A stretch of 64,000 nt of DNA from Pelobates cultripes. Taxonomy: Eukaryota; Chordata; Amphibia; Anura; Pelobatidae. Both the position numbers and the translations under genes were made by a program. The stretch is taken from assembly GCA_933207985.1 (NCBI GenBank), contig OW240915.1, forward strand, positions 265,813,360 through 265,877,359. The letters are read 5' to 3'. Position 1 is the stretch's first letter. Each line of letters begins with the position of its first letter. Below, piece after piece: positions 23,898 through 36,235 of this stretch. The notes under the pieces were generated by a model. The model made no database searches and was not told the DNA's origin. It saw only the letters and a list, made by a program, of their open reading frames with translations.

Positions 23898-25078
23898 CAC
23901 AGCTGTTGCTGGTTGGCTATCCAGTCACAAATTTCTCAATGAGCTCTATTGCAGCTCAATGAGAATTTGTAAAAAATAAAATATAGTGCAATATGGAGTT
24001 TACACACAAGTGAGTGAATAATAAATATTCTACCGTGCTGCTTAAAACATCTATGAGATTAATCACTCAAATCTTAACACAAACAGGTGAATAGCAGACA
24101 CTCAATTAAAAATATAAAAATTCATATCTATTATTATCCATAAGAAATCTTTGCAAGGCAGATGCTCTGGGCAATTGCCTATCTCACAAGCTTAGCTCCG
24201 TGGAAGTAATCTGGAAGTAAAGGAACAGCTGTCTGACTGACAGCCAGGGAGGTGTAAACAAGGTTCCCTTCTAAAACTTTTTCTGTTAAAAACTTAAATA
24301 CTTTAATACAATTCTAACATGCCCTACATTATCAAGAGTGATGGCTGAGCTAACAACAGTTGGATGGGAATAGGTATTAATATTAGATGGGAATCTTTGC
24401 CATGACTATATAATAAACAAAATCATATTCGTTCATCGAGAAACTCAACCACCAACTAATAGCTGGTACAGTAGCAGACAAGTGATAGTTACTGCAAAAC
24501 TAAAAAAAGGTTACCATATATACTGAGATGGAGGTATAGTACCTCTAACACCTGGCTGGTCCAGCTGTTGCTTAAGCTCTGGCACTCCCAGCCTTTCATT
24601 TTTTTTTAAAACTGTAATAATATGAAGAATATATTCACTGGGAGCAGTTTTCATGCAGACAGGAAAGTATTTTTGCATAGGACATGATATAAATATTGTG
24701 TTTTCCTTAAAGTATACACGTATAAGAACATGGATCCCTGAAGTACAAAATGGAAAAAAGGACCACGCATCATACTCAAAAGCTGTATCAATATTTGTTA
24801 AACATATTTAATGAAAATTACGTTTAGATCTTTTCAATCTTTAGACTTTTAGACCTTCACACCTTTACACAGTCTTCCACCACAACTCTGCTGATTTTTT
24901 TTAAATTTTTTTTTTTAGAACACTCAATTCAGAGGTTATCTATTTAATCACCCACCAAGTGAGATGCCCTTTGTTCCTTACCCCGTAAAATTCAAAGGAT
25001 TAAAGGTATCTATTTTTTAAATAACACAGAGTTTCAGAGAGCAGTGGTCATTAAGTATGAGTACAACAAAACACATAC
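23898..25078. other. ASPH intron, no element recognised
   Basis: AT-rich intronic sequence before the catalytic exon. Nothing beyond short homopolymer runs is seen. Confidence 0.5.
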
Positions 25079-25212
25079 CTTGTGTCATTGGCACATCGTA
25101 TTTTACACCCTTCCTTTGGGATCACCAATCCTAAATGCATCCGGAGTCTACAGTTTGTTGGACCTGTATGAGGCCAGACATGAGTTCCTGGGTGCATAAC
25201 TGAATATTTGAT
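25079..25212 (-). CDS. ASPH: ASPH catalytic exon (first iron ligand)
   Basis: Codes for IKYSVMHPGTHVWPHTGPTN, CRLRMHLGLVIPKEGCKIRC, ANDT and two bases of Arg. HTGPTN holds the first Fe(II) ligand (human His679). The Ser of KYS matches Ser668, and RMH carries Arg688 and His690, which bind 2-oxoglutarate. The exon is 134 nt, phase 0 in and phase 2 out, with acceptor TTGTAG and donor AAG|GTATGT. Every known active-site residue of this segment is kept, so the enzyme should be functional. Confidence 0.97.
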
Positions 25213-25455
25213 CTACAACAAAGACAAATTCCATAAATTTAAAATGTACAGATATTTGTTCTTCAATATGGAGATGGTGGTGTTTGAAGACAAGCAAAAT
25301 AATTTAGATGGATAAATGCTACAGTCAACACGGATAACTTACTGGTTCTCAAACAAAGAGGTCTATTCAGAATTATATTTATAGTCTGTGCACAGGTCAG
25401 GAACACATTGGATTAGAGACTTACAGAACACACTGTTTATGCATTGTTTATATAC

Positions 25456-25547
25456 CTGTCCCCTTCGGCACCCAGACGATTCTGGAAACCTTTCTAATAA
25501 ACTGCACGTTCTAGGGGAATTTTTACAGGACTTTTCATTTTTCTGAC
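25456..25547 (-). CDS. ASPH: ASPH coding exon with the disulfide pair
   Basis: Codes for (G)QKNEKSCKNSPRTCSLLER then FPESSGCRRGQ. The two Cys in CKNSPRTC have the same seven-residue spacing as human Cys641 and Cys648, the disulfide that shapes the EGF-substrate loop. FPESSGCRRGQ matches human FPETTGCRRGQ. The exon is 92 nt, phase 1 in and phase 0 out, with acceptor TTCTAG and donor CAG|GTATAT. The intron to the next exon is only 243 bp, the shortest in the window. Confidence 0.96.
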
Positions 25548-25946
25548 CTAGAAAGAAAGAAAAAAATAAATCATCCGACTTCAGCACATGCTACACAATA
25601 TTCAAAGTAATGCACTGTTAAACAGCTTAATTCTTCAGATTAAAACTGCATTTTATGATGAGATTTTTTTTTAAGATAAGATTTTTACAATTTATTAATG
25701 TGCTATTTCAGGTTTTTAATGCTTCCTGCACTATTGATTTTTTTGCAAAACCCATATATTCACAATTTTTTGCTGATATGGAGATATTTTATGTGTTATT
25801 CTTAGGCACAATTCAATTATCCTTTTGTCTTTAATTATTTACAAGTCTGAAGTTATTAGCCAAAATAACAGAGCTGGGAAAGTAGTAATGAAATCCTCCT
25901 CCCTAGTTCCTGGTTTAGCAAATAAATAAAATATTAAGAGAGGGAA

Positions 25947-26502
25947 TTAAAGGAACACTATAGTCACCTAAATTACTTTAGCTAAATAAAGCAGTTTTAG
26001 TGTATAGACCATTCCCCTGCAATTTCACTGCTCAATACACTGTCATTTAGGAGTTAAATCCCTTTGTTTCTGTTTATGCAGCCCTAGCCACACCTCCCCT
26101 GGCTATGATTGACAGAGCTTGCATGAAAAAAAAAAACTGGTTTCCCTTTCAAACAGATGTAATTTACCTTAAATAATTGTATCTCAATCTCTAAATTGAA
26201 CTTTAATCACATACAGGAGGCTCTTGCAGGGTCTTGCAAGCTATTAACATAGCAGGGGATAAGAAAATCTTAATTAAACAGAACTTGCAATAAAGAAAGC
26301 CTAATTAGGGCTCTCTTTACAGGAAGTGTTAATGGAAGGCTGTGCAAGTCACATGCAGGGGGGTGTGACTAGGGTACATAAACAACGGGCTTTAACTCCT
26401 AAATGGCAGAAGATTGAGCAGTGAGGCTGCAGGGGCATGTTCTATACACCAAAACTGCTTCATTAAGCTAAAGTTGTTCAGGTGACTATAGTGTCCCTTT
26501 AA
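25947..26502. mobile_element. TTAA MITE, 556 bp
   Basis: Starts TTAAAGGAACACTATAGTCA and ends TGACTATAGTGTCCCTTTAA with TTAA at both ends. Lies in the intron between the disulfide exon and the exon at 28644. Confidence 0.8.
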
Positions 26503-27063
26503 AGAAAAAGTTATCAGAAACATTTAAAATGTGTCAACTATCGTAAAGTTGCTACAATCTGAGTACATAGTAATGTGCAGTATGCTCTGCTTTACAAAGA
26601 TACATAGTTATAGAGGGAACCTGATTAGGAATTTTTGCAGCTTTGAATATAAAACTGCACAACAATTTAACAGACCAGTTAGGATACAAGTGTAAAAAAA
26701 ACCACTGTTCTGAATGCAGATATGACCAGGGCCGGCGCTTCCTATAAGGCGAAATAGGCAGCCGTCCTGGGGGGAGGGAGAGACCACTAAAGGAGGGAGG
26801 GGGTGGTGGAGAGACCACTAGGGGAGGGGGGTGAGGAGAGACCGCTAAGGGAGGGGGGTGGAGGATAGACCACTAGGGGAGGATGGGGGGAGAGGAGAGA
26901 CCACTAATGGAAAGGGGGCAAAGGAGAGCAGAGACCACTAAGGGGGAGACTAAGGGAGGTGGGAGGGGGGGGAGAGGAGAGACCACTAAGGGGCAGGGGA
27001 GATCTCTAAGGGATGGAAGGGAGAGCTCTATAGGACAGGGGGCAGGACAGGGAGCTCTTTCAC

Positions 27064-27067
27064 ACCA

Positions 27068-27100
<33 letters not shown>

Positions 27101-27735
27101 TGCATCCCTATACACACAGAAACACAACATGCTTCCCTTACACACAGAGAAACACACAATGCAACCCTTACACATAAAGACAATGCATCCTTTGCACATA
27201 TACACAGAAACACACAATGCATCCCTTACACACACATGCAAACACACACTGCTTCTCTTACACACACACAGAAACACAATGCATCTCTTACACACACTCA
27301 ACGCACCCCTTATAAACACACACACTGCATCCCTTACATACACAGAAACACACAATGCATCCCTTACACACACATGCAAACACACACACACTGCTTCTCT
27401 TACACACACAGAAACACAATGCATCTCTTACACACACTCAACGCACCCCTTACAGACACACACACTGCATCCCTTACATACACAGAAACACACTTTGCAT
27501 CCCTTATGCATACAAACACAGATTCACACAATGCATCCCTTACACACAACAAGAAACACACAATACATCCCTTATACACAAACACTCCCTGCTTTCTATC
27601 CCTTACACAAAAACACACTGCTTCCACTACACACAAACACACTGCATCACCTACACAAACTGGTATCCCTATACACTACATTCCATAAGCACACACATTA
27701 GATCCTCTACAGTAACACATAACACATCCCCTACA
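27064..27735 (+). repeat. CA-rich array with 139-bp higher-order unit
   Basis: Units such as ACACAATGCATCCCTTACAC. The block starting CAGAAACACACAATGCATCC at 27204 recurs at 27343, giving a 139-bp period. Confidence 0.85.
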
Positions 27736-28049
27736 CACTCCACTCCCTGTGAGCGAACTCATGGGTGGAACATGTAGGTGGACTTATGGGTGGGCCTTAT
27801 GGGCATACTCACCGTCAGGCCCTGGGGCCCAGACCTTGAGCTATGTAAGAGGCCCCAAAAAATGGAGCTGCTTCCCGTTCTCCCAGAACATTGAATTTTG
27901 TGACCACAGTTACAAACAGCCTCCAGAGATCTTGTTCTACACCAGACCAGTGGAGCCAGACTGCAGCCAGAGCCCATCACCATCTTCATCTGATTGTAAG
28001 TAGGCAATCTAGTATATTATTAGTGACACTAATCTCTAATTTACCTCAC

Positions 28050-28175
28050 ACTAAATGGACACTATAGTACCCAGAACTACTGCAGCTTAATGAAGTGGTT
28101 CTGGTGTCTATAGTCTGTCTCTGCAGGCTTTCTAATGTAAACACACACTGTGTGCAGCACTGGCGTTAGTTCATA
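28050..28175. mobile_element. Partial TTAA MITE end
   Basis: GGACACTATAGTACCCAGAA followed by the foldback CCAGAACTACTGCAGCTTAATGAAGTGGTTCTGG-like segment, then the CTGCAGGCTTTCTAATGTAA block. Nested in the hAT element; the right end is missing. Confidence 0.55.
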
Positions 28176-28643
28176 TGGCAAATCATATGGGTGGGGCATT
28201 GCGATGTCACTGGGGGTGGGGGGCGGCAAATCTTTCTTTTGCCTAGGGCGGCAAAAATCCTTGCACCGGCCCTGGATATGACTCACACTTTACATGCAAT
28301 TTAGTGTTGACCGTCTATAGAGGATTTTTCTTTTTGAAAAAAAGGAAAGTAGTTTTTTCATACAAAGCAATGTAGTGTAGATGCTATGAATTGAGCAATG
28401 TGGTTGCTACATATAATGTAGAGCAGTGAGAAAGAACATGTCACTATCAATTTTGAGCAGGACACAGTTTTTGGGCTCAGTAGATACTTTGGCAAAGTCA
28501 AGAGTAAGTTGCATAGTTTAGGGACAGTGACAATGAACATGCTGGTATGAACTATAAGAGAAGACACTTGATGGGCATGGGTTCTCAGCCAAACAAAAAT
28601 GTCAAGAACAAGGCTGCAAGGTGCATGTTCTTTTATCATTTAC

Positions 28644-28779
28644 CTCGTTGCCATAAAGTATATTGACTCCAGTCTCCCTTTTCCCTTAGGTTTTCATCTT
28701 CTGGAAGAAAGAGACCTTTGGTTTGATCCATCACAGCAAGTCCTTCATCACGAATGACTTTCCAGTTTGCTTCTAACGT
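28644..28779 (-). CDS. ASPH: ASPH coding exon (hydroxylase domain)
   Basis: Codes for 45 residues: TLEANWKVIRDEGLAVMDQT, KGLFLPEDENLREKGDWSQY, TLWQR, plus the first base of Gly. Human has LERNWKLIRDEGLAVMDKAK and GLFLPEDENLREKGDWSQFT. The exon is 136 nt, phase 0 in and phase 1 out, with acceptor TCTAAG and donor GAG|GTAAAT. The acceptor AAG and its short pyrimidine run are weak. About human residues 589-634. Confidence 0.96.
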
Positions 28780-29017
28780 CTTAGATAATCAAAAGAATAG
28801 CACATGCAAATGTTATAAGATGTAATTGTTTCTCTACACCAGCTATGTAAATAATATACATCTCAAATAACATATGCAAGACAATGAAATTACCAAAACT
28901 GAAACAAAGAATACAGACAAGAACTTTAACAAATCGAGGCCTCGATTTAATAAGCTTTCCAAATGATTCAATGCTGTTAGAAAAACTTCCCAAATGATAT
29001 ATCTACTGAAGTCACCA

Positions 29018-29849
29018 TTAACCCCTTAGTGACTAGACAATTTTCTTACCATTTGGGACCAGGGCTGTTTTTACATTTCTGCGGTGTTTGTGTTTAGCTG
29101 TAATTTTCATCTTACTCATTTACTGTACCCACACATATTATTTACAGGTTTTTTTTGCCATTAAATGGTCTTTCTAAAGATACCATTATTTCCCTCATAT
29201 CATATAATATACTATAAAAAAAATTATAAAATATGTTAACATGTTCTTAGTTGCTTTTTTTTGCAAGTTAGAGGGCTATAAATACAAGTTGGACATTGCT
29301 GTTTCAAAATATATATTTTTAAAATGTATCAATAGTGAAAATATCTGAATTACACCTCACACGTACATAATTTTTTTTAAATTAGACAACTTAGGGTATT
29401 CAACATGGGGTATGTCCAGTCTTTTTTAGTAGCCACTTAGTCACAAACACTGGCCAAAGTTAGCATTTATATTTGTTTATGTGTTAAAAAATGCAAAAAA
29501 ACTATTATGAACGCTAACTTTGGTCATTGTTTGTGACTAAGTAGCTGCTAAAAAAGAACATGCCCCATTTGCAATACCTTGGGTTGTCTTCTTTTGCAAA
29601 TGGTATGCCATCATGGGGGTAATTCTCATACCTGGGCTACCATACAGTCTCAAAGGCAAATTTCAATGTGAAAATCAAGCCTTATTTTTGACCCTGTAAC
29701 TTTCAAAAACACTATAAAACCTGTACATGGGGGGTACTGTTATACTTGGGAGACTTCGCTGAACACAAATATTTGTATCGGTGTGAAAGTTTTTTTTAAT
29801 AGTATTAAATCATTTGGAAATATTATTCAATTAAGGGCCTAAGAGTTAA
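29018..29849. mobile_element. MITE with TTAACCCCTTAG ends
   Basis: TTAACCCCTTAGTGACTAG at the left and CCTAAGAGTTAA at the right. Internal inverted segments TTAGTAGCCACTTAGTCACA and TGTGACTAAGTAGCTGCTAA lie near 29427 and 29530. No coding capacity. Confidence 0.6.
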
Positions 29850-30115
29850 AAAAGCCACAGGAGCTAAACTGCCAGGAGGGTACTCCCAATGCATGAATAA
29901 TGTTATGTCAATTCCTTCAACCATTAAAGCAAGGCACCCCCAGGCCTCAAACGTATCTTGATATAAGACAAAAAAAAAGCAAGCAAAGCATTTACAATTG
30001 TACAATGGCCATACTGCTCATCTACACATTCCAAGTGAATTTCAGTTAAAGGCATGAGCAGCCAAACTGAAAGCATAGCTGATTTAGCAGATTTTCCAGT
30101 TCAGCAATTTTGACT

Positions 30116-30552
30116 ATAAAGGAACACTATGGGGTCGTGAATCTGCCTGCTTGGCTATCCTCATCAGAAGAGATTCTCTGAGCCAATCACAATGCTTTCC
30201 CATAGGATTGGCTGAGACTATCAACGAGGCAGAGACACAGCCCTGGCCAATCATCATCTCCTCATAGAGATACATTGAATCAATACATCTGTATGAGGAA
30301 AGTGCAGTGTCTCCATGCAGAGCGTGGGGAAACTGAATGGCAGTGCAGCACACTGTGCAGCACTGTCCCAGGAAGCACCTCTAGCTGCCATCTGAGGAGT
30401 GACCAGTGGAATAATCCATAGACTGTAATGTAAACACTGCATTTTCTCCGAAAAGACAGTGTTTAATGCAAAACGCCTAAAGGGAAATATTATACTCACC
30501 AGAACAAATACAATAAGCTGTAGTTGTTCTGGCGACTATAGTGTCCCTTTAA
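30116..30552. mobile_element. TTAA MITE with mutated left site
   Basis: Starts ATAAAGGAACACTATGGGGT (TTAA changed to ATAA) and ends CGACTATAGTGTCCCTTTAA. Confidence 0.65.
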
Positions 30553-31395
30553 ATTTGAATTTCACTTTGAATTCTCTTTGGTGAATAACCCCGATTATCT
30601 TTGAATATCTCAAACATTCCCCGAGTCAAAATCTGTCCGACACTCCCAACTGGCCTTTAAATACAGTGTTTACATAAATAATCAGGATTCCTGACGGGCC
30701 CTTCTAATAAATAAATAATTTTAAAAAGAACATAAGATGCTCCAGAGGAGATGTAGTTTAACAGCAGAGCATTTTGATGTTATAAGGCTGCAGACTCATC
30801 AGCCTTAAATGCAGGCTGGCTGAGAGTGCTCAGAGCTGGATTTCAAGAACAGTTTAAGAGTGTAATATTCAAGGTCTGCTACACAATCAGATACATGTAG
30901 AATGATTTTATTGTAACTAGTACATGCACCTCAATTAATAGGTTCATAAGTTTATACTTCCTGACAATGTTGTGTTCTTCAGACCATGAACAATCTTTGA
31001 GCCATGTATTGATTTAAGGGATGACAGAACCATGCTGATTTTCAAGACTGTGCAGCTATGGCTGATTGTTTTTTATACCTTCGTTAAGACTGAAAGCTAT
31101 GGGGCTTAGCTCATTGCTAGCACGCATCAGAGAGGTTAACCTATTTAGATGCTTAACAGGTAAACACTGACAGTCCAATGGAAAGTCAAATTACAATTTG
31201 TAATTAGTTTTATGTTAGCAAACCACATGAGAGAATTATATTGCTGTTGAAACAAATCATGCATTTCCTCCACATAAACATATGCTCATAATTAAAGCAA
31301 ATCATTAGTAGGTGTGATTAAACACATTGTTTTAATATTTATTATTTTATGCCTGTAAATGTTTTGTAAATCATGTTTTTTTATACTGGACTGCT

Positions 31396-31818
31396 TTAAA
31401 GGAACATGCTGGGCATCAAAAAATAGAGTTCTTATGGTGCCTGCATGTTCTGGGCACCATCTTACCTGGATGAATTAAACTGTTTATGAACAGTTTAAAT
31501 CCCAATAGTTTCTCAGATGGTACCCATGGGCTCAGCCCCTCTTTCTCCTCTTTAGCACCCAGCTTCAATAAGGAACCCTTGGACTGCGCACTGGTGACAG
31601 ACTGACACTCTAAGTCTATCACCAGTGCCCACTCAGAAGCTTCCTCTTTGAAGCCAGTGACTGATGCAGAGCAAGAAAAACTGAGCTCAGGAGCGCCGTC
31701 CAGACAACTTTAGTGTGAAACTGTTTAATCCTTTAAGGCAGTAAAGTACACAGGACTTCATGCATCAGAACACCTTCACTGAAATGAGGTTATTATGGTG
31801 TGTGAAGCGTTCCTTTAA
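31396..31818. mobile_element. TTAA MITE, separate subfamily
   Basis: Starts TTAAAGGAACATGCTGGGCA and ends GTGTGAAGCGTTCCTTTAA. Confidence 0.6.
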
Positions 31819-32039
31819 TGGAGAACAGTCACACCACTGAATAAAACATCACCTAACTTGCGCATTGACCTTTTTATGTGATGGTCTATTTTCGTCTAAA
31901 GGTATATTAAATGGTTTTTCTAACCATTTTTAGTGTAAAAATAGAAGAACGTTCTATTGGCATTATTCTACCGGTCCCCCCACCGTCCGTTCCCCAAAAC
32001 AAATTCTCAAAGAGCATTTTAAATCAAGTATAACTCATC

Positions 32040-32512
32040 TTAAAGAGACACTATAATCAGCAGAACCGCTACAGCTTAATGTAGTGGTTCTGGTGGCTAT
32101 AGCATGTCCCCACAGGCTTTTCAATCTAAACACTGCATGTTTAGATAAAGGAAGTGTTTACATTGCTGCCTACTAACACCTCTAGTGGCCGTCACTCAGA
32201 TGGTCACTTGAGGTGCTTCACTGTGTACAACACCGACGTTCATCATCTCCATGCTCTGTAAGGGCATGCTGTACACTCATTTATTCACTGCATCTCAAAG
32301 AGGAGGTGCTGATTGGCGCAGCACAGCGTTTTCATGATCTTAGCCATAGATGCTGGATCAGGTGTGGAGAGACAGCCTCTGCGATGGAGAAAAGGTAAGT
32401 AAAACAACCTTTTAACCCTACAGAGAGGTGGGTCAGGGACTTAAAGAGCTAGTTTAACACTATAGTGTTATAAATACATGTTTGTATTCCTAACACTATA
32501 GTTCTCCTTTAA
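32040..32512. mobile_element. TTAA MITE
   Basis: Starts TTAAAGAGACACTATAATCA with foldback GCAGAACCGCTACAGC..GTAGTGGTTCTG, ends CTATAGTTCTCCTTTAA. Carries GAAAAGGTAAGTAAAACAAC near 32388-32410. Confidence 0.7.
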
Positions 32513-33126
32513 TCCAGTGCCGGGTGAAGCTCCTGATGTCATGGGAGCCACATGGAGTTCCAATCAAAGGCTTCTCACAAGGAAGCCTTTGATTGGAGGA
32601 TTTACACCATGATCGCCTCTGTGCTAAACATCATCAGATACACTCATAGAGTATTCCTATTTTGGAATGTGTTTTAGAGCCATAATCATTTCAACAAAAC
32701 CATGCAACAATTTTCCTTGATATGTTCTTAGAAATACTATTCTTTGGGGCATGTATTCCAGTAATAAGCAGCGAGCACCACCAGCCGATGCCCATTTAAC
32801 ACTTTGCAGTATCATCAACTGCACGAAGGATTAGCATTCAACAGCTCTATCAAGTGTCTGAAAAATCAGTCTGCAAGCTTATTTGAGCAGAGCCCTTATT
32901 AACTCCTTTTTCCATTTCTATTTGTATCCCCTATGTAAAAATTGCAAAGTTCTGCAAAATATGTTGGTAACAAATGATCACAGTAATAATTATTATCAAC
33001 CAAGTAGAAATGACGTTGCAGTATCCAACTCATGTTACCATAGCATCAAGTACCCTAGTAATAGAGTAATAGAGTATAGTCAGCTATAATCATAGTGCTT
33101 GTCAGCTTATTTCTGTTAAAGTTAGA

Positions 33127-33509
33127 TTAAAGGACCACTATAAAATGAAGCTTAATGAAGTGGTCTAGGTGCCTGGTCCAGCTAGGGTTAACCCTTTTTT
33201 AATAAACATAGAGAAACTGCTATGTTTACACTGAGGGTTAATCCAGTCTCTAGAGCCTCTAGTGGCTGTCTCATTGACAGCCGCTAGAGGCGCTTGCGTG
33301 CTTCTCACTGTGAAAATCACAGTGAGAAGACGCCAGCGTCCATAGGAAAGCATTGAGCATTCAGCCCGGCGCTGGAGAAAGGTAAGATTTTAACCCCTTC
33401 CTCTCCCCAGAGCCCGGCGGGAGGGGGACCCTGAGGGTGGGGGCACCCTCAGGGCACTATAGTGCCAGGGAAATGAGTATGTTTTCTTGGCACTATAGTG
33501 GTCCTTTAA
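33127..33509. mobile_element. TTAA MITE, same subfamily as 5817-6272 but inverted
   Basis: Starts TTAAAGGACCACTATAAAAT and ends GCACTATAGTGGTCCTTTAA. It has the CTGCTATGTTTA, CTAGTGGCTGTCTCATTGAC and CATAGGAAAGCATT blocks in reverse order. Confidence 0.78.
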
Positions 33510-34779
33510 GTTCAATCCATGATAAAATGTAAGAGCCAAATTGCAGGATGAGAAAAGTAAAGTCTGTTTCTGGTTCAAACTCAACATTTCATATTAGTTT
33601 AAAGTTGAATTCCTTCATGTTACTCCCCAGGCAATGTTCTGGAGCAGGTATGGCCAAAAGGTAGATCCCAAGCTGCTGTGAATGTAAAATCCTCTTGATG
33701 TTTTGTGAGCCTTAAGGAAAAAAAACATCTCTTTTTGCTTCGATGAACAGTACGTAAGAAAAGGTACATTCTTTCTAATTTCATCCTGAAAATGTGGAAT
33801 ACACAAACTCATGCATGCTTGACTTTTGGGGTTATTCACTAAACTATGAATTGTAATTTAGGGCTGCCAACTGAAAAAAATGATGTAGGTTTAAATATTT
33901 TGTCCTAAAATTCACAGCAATTTTTGGCTTATCGAATAACCTGAACTGAATCTGTAATAATTTATTTGAGTTATGTATATGCATTAAACTACATGTGTTG
34001 GCACTTCATATTGTTTATTTGTTTTGTGCAAACATCTATTTAAAAATAGGGAACATTGTACTATTTCTTTCTTATTTCTTTCCAATTGCAATTCTAGAAA
34101 GAAAAGATAAAAATGGCAATTTGCGAAGTTTACAATGAGATAAAAATTATTTTCTCCCATCTTTAGTGCTGTGTCAGCAAGGTAGTATTCAATAGTCTTT
34201 AATGTACTGAAACAACTACAGAATTTTAATGCAATTAGCCATTATTAAAATGGCCGTATCATCTATTTTTATGGGGTTTCTTACAGTGCATACTTGTGGA
34301 ATATTCTGAAAATAAAATTTTCTCTCTATACCTCAAATTGTGTTTTTTAAGAATCTTACTAGGTCGTATTTCAAAAATAAACTCAAGTACAAACTCGTGA
34401 ACAGAATTTATGATCGTGCCAAAATACTGAAAAATCAGTACTATTGTGGAATATATACTCAATCTAAAATGATATTAAGTTGACAATTTCAAAAGAGATA
34501 AATGGCTGTATTAAAAATACAACTTGACATTATACGAATTTGCTTATTATACAGAAGTAGTGAATCATAGGCGTGCGCACGGGGTGTGCCGGGTGTGCCT
34601 GGGCACACCCTAATCCCCGTGCGCACCCCTATGGTTTAAATCCTGCAGGAACAGCGTTCCTGCACTCTTTTGAGCAGGAACGCTGTTCCTGCAGGCACTC
34701 AGTGTCCCCCGTCTCACCTCTTGCCACTGTCATGGGAGGGCAAGAGGAGATGATTTCCCCCCCCCCCACCCTGCAGCTC

Positions 34780-34938
34780 AGCGCGCGGCGAGGGAGCTCT
34801 CTGCTCTCTGCTTCCTCTCGCCGCGCGCTGATGCCGGGAGCCGGAATATGACGTCATATTCCGGCTCCCAGCTCGAGCAGACAGCCCGCGCGGCGAGAGG
34901 AAGCAGAGAGCAGAGAGCTCCCTCGCCGCGCGCTGAGC
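34780..34938. repeat. Long inverted repeat centred on TGACGTCA
   Basis: TGACGTCA at 34849-34856. Outer arms CGCGCGGCGAGGGAGCTCTC and GAGAGCTCCCTCGCCGCGCG are perfect complements; inner arms GGGAGCCGGAATA and TATTCCGGCTCCC. Confidence 0.88.
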
Positions 34939-35044
34939 TGCAGAGAGGCGCCCGCCCCCACTGGACCCCAGGGACAAGTCCACCAGCACTCCAGGTAGGA
35001 GGCTGGGTGGACATTTAAAAAAAAAAATTAAAATATAATAATTT

Positions 35045-35433
35045 GTGTGTGTGTGTGTGTCTGTGAGTATGTGTCAGTGTGTGTCTGTGAGTGTGTGTCA
35101 GTGAGTGTGTGTGTGTGTCAGTGTGTGTCTGTGAGTGTGAGTGTGTGTCTGTGAGTGTGTGAGTATGTGTGTCAGTGAGTGTGTGTGTGTCAGTGTGTGT
35201 GTGAGTGTGTGTCTGTGAGTGTGTGAGTGTGTGTCTGTGAGTGTGTGAGTATGTGTGTCTGTGAGTGTGTCTGTGAGTGTGTGAGTATGTGTGTGTGTGT
35301 GTCTGTGAGTGTGTGAGTGTGTGTCTGTGGAGTGTGTGAGTATGTGTGTGTCTGTGGAGTGTGTGGAGTATGTGTGTGTCTGTGAGTGTGTGAGTATGTG
35401 TCTGAGTGTGTGTGTGTGTGAGTGTGTGAGTGT

Positions 35434-35514
<81 letters not shown>

Positions 35515-35751
35515 TGTGTGAGTGTGTGAGTGTGTGTGTCAGTGTGTGTGTCAGTGTGTGTCTGTGAGTGTGTGAGTCTGTGAGTGTGTGTCAGTGTGTG
35601 TCTGTGAGTGTGTGAGTAGTGAGTGTGTGTGTGTGTGTCTGTGAGTGTGTGAGTATGTGTGTGTCAGTGTGTGTGTCTGTGAGTGTGTGTGTGTTTCTGT
35701 GAGTGTGAGTGTGTGTCTGTGAGTGTGTGTGTCTGTGAATATATATATATA

Positions 35752-35790
<39 letters not shown>
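35045..35790 (+). repeat. (TG)n microsatellite followed by (TA)n
   Basis: TGTGAGTGTGTGTCTGTGAG-type units, with a pure (TG) run of roughly 65 bp near 35446-35512, then (TA) from about 35737. Confidence 0.93.
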
Positions 35791-35796
<6 letters not shown>

Positions 35797-36097
35797 GCGT
35801 GGCGTGTGTTTGTGCTTTAGGGTGCACACCCTAATGCAATAGGCTGCGCACGCCTATGTAGTGAATATGTACGTTTCGTTTTTGTTTTTTCTCCTTCCCA
35901 ACCTCGTTTCTCCATCTCTATAACTTCCATCCACCTCTAGGAAGGTAAACCGTACTGTGGACTTTGATAGCGTTCTTTCAGCACAATGTAAAGCATAAAC
36001 CTGCTCTGATGTAAAAGTTCATAAACTCACAAACTAACTTGAAACATTATATCAAGCATGCGGTATTTATGTGAAAGGTTAAAAATGAACACATTAC

Positions 36098-36235
36098 CTT
36101 CACTAAATCAGTGTATCCAGTTTCCTTGGCAGTCCACCACGGCTGTGCTTTCAGTCCATTGACATTGTACAGAGATCGCTGCCACAGGGAAGCAAAGTGT
36201 CCTTTCTTATGGCCAGCCTCATACCATTTGTAGGC
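36098..36235 (-). CDS. ASPH: ASPH coding exon (start of hydroxylase region)
   Basis: Codes for 46 residues: AYKWYEAGHKKGHFASLWQR, SLYNVNGLKAQPWWTAKETG, YTDLVK. Nearly identical to human, including LYNVNGLKAQPWWT, which marks the beginning of the aspartyl/asparaginyl hydroxylase domain. The exon is 138 nt, phase 0 at both ends, with acceptor TTTCAG and donor AAG|GTAATG. About human residues 543-588. Confidence 0.97.

Larger units (their letters stand above)
26727..28274. mobile_element. Non-autonomous hAT element with CA-rich tandem repeat
   Basis: Begins CAGGGCCGGCGCTTCC and ends TTGCACCGGCCCTG. A perfect 8-bp target duplication GATATGAC occurs at 26719-26726 and 28275-28282. It carries a purine-rich GGGAGGGGGGTGGAGGAGAG repeat (26755-27040), then a CA-rich array, then a partial TTAA MITE. 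Confidence 0.87.
34566..35858 (+). mobile_element. Non-autonomous hAT element, CATAGGCGTGCGCA ends
   Basis: Terminal inverted repeats CATAGGCGTGCGCA and TGCGCACGCCTATG. A perfect 8-bp target duplication TAGTGAAT occurs at 34558-34565 and 35859-35866. Contains the CRE-centred inverted repeat, the CACTCCAGGTAGGAGG module and 0.7 kb of (TG)n. Lies in the intron between exons 28644-28779 and 36098-36235, about 240 bp from the latter. Confidence 0.88.

Noticed and set aside
26883..27777. Open frames of up to 272 codons (HTHTHNASLTHT-like) and their Cys/Val-rich counterparts.
   Set aside because: Translation of the CA-rich array in a hAT element; no real protein features.
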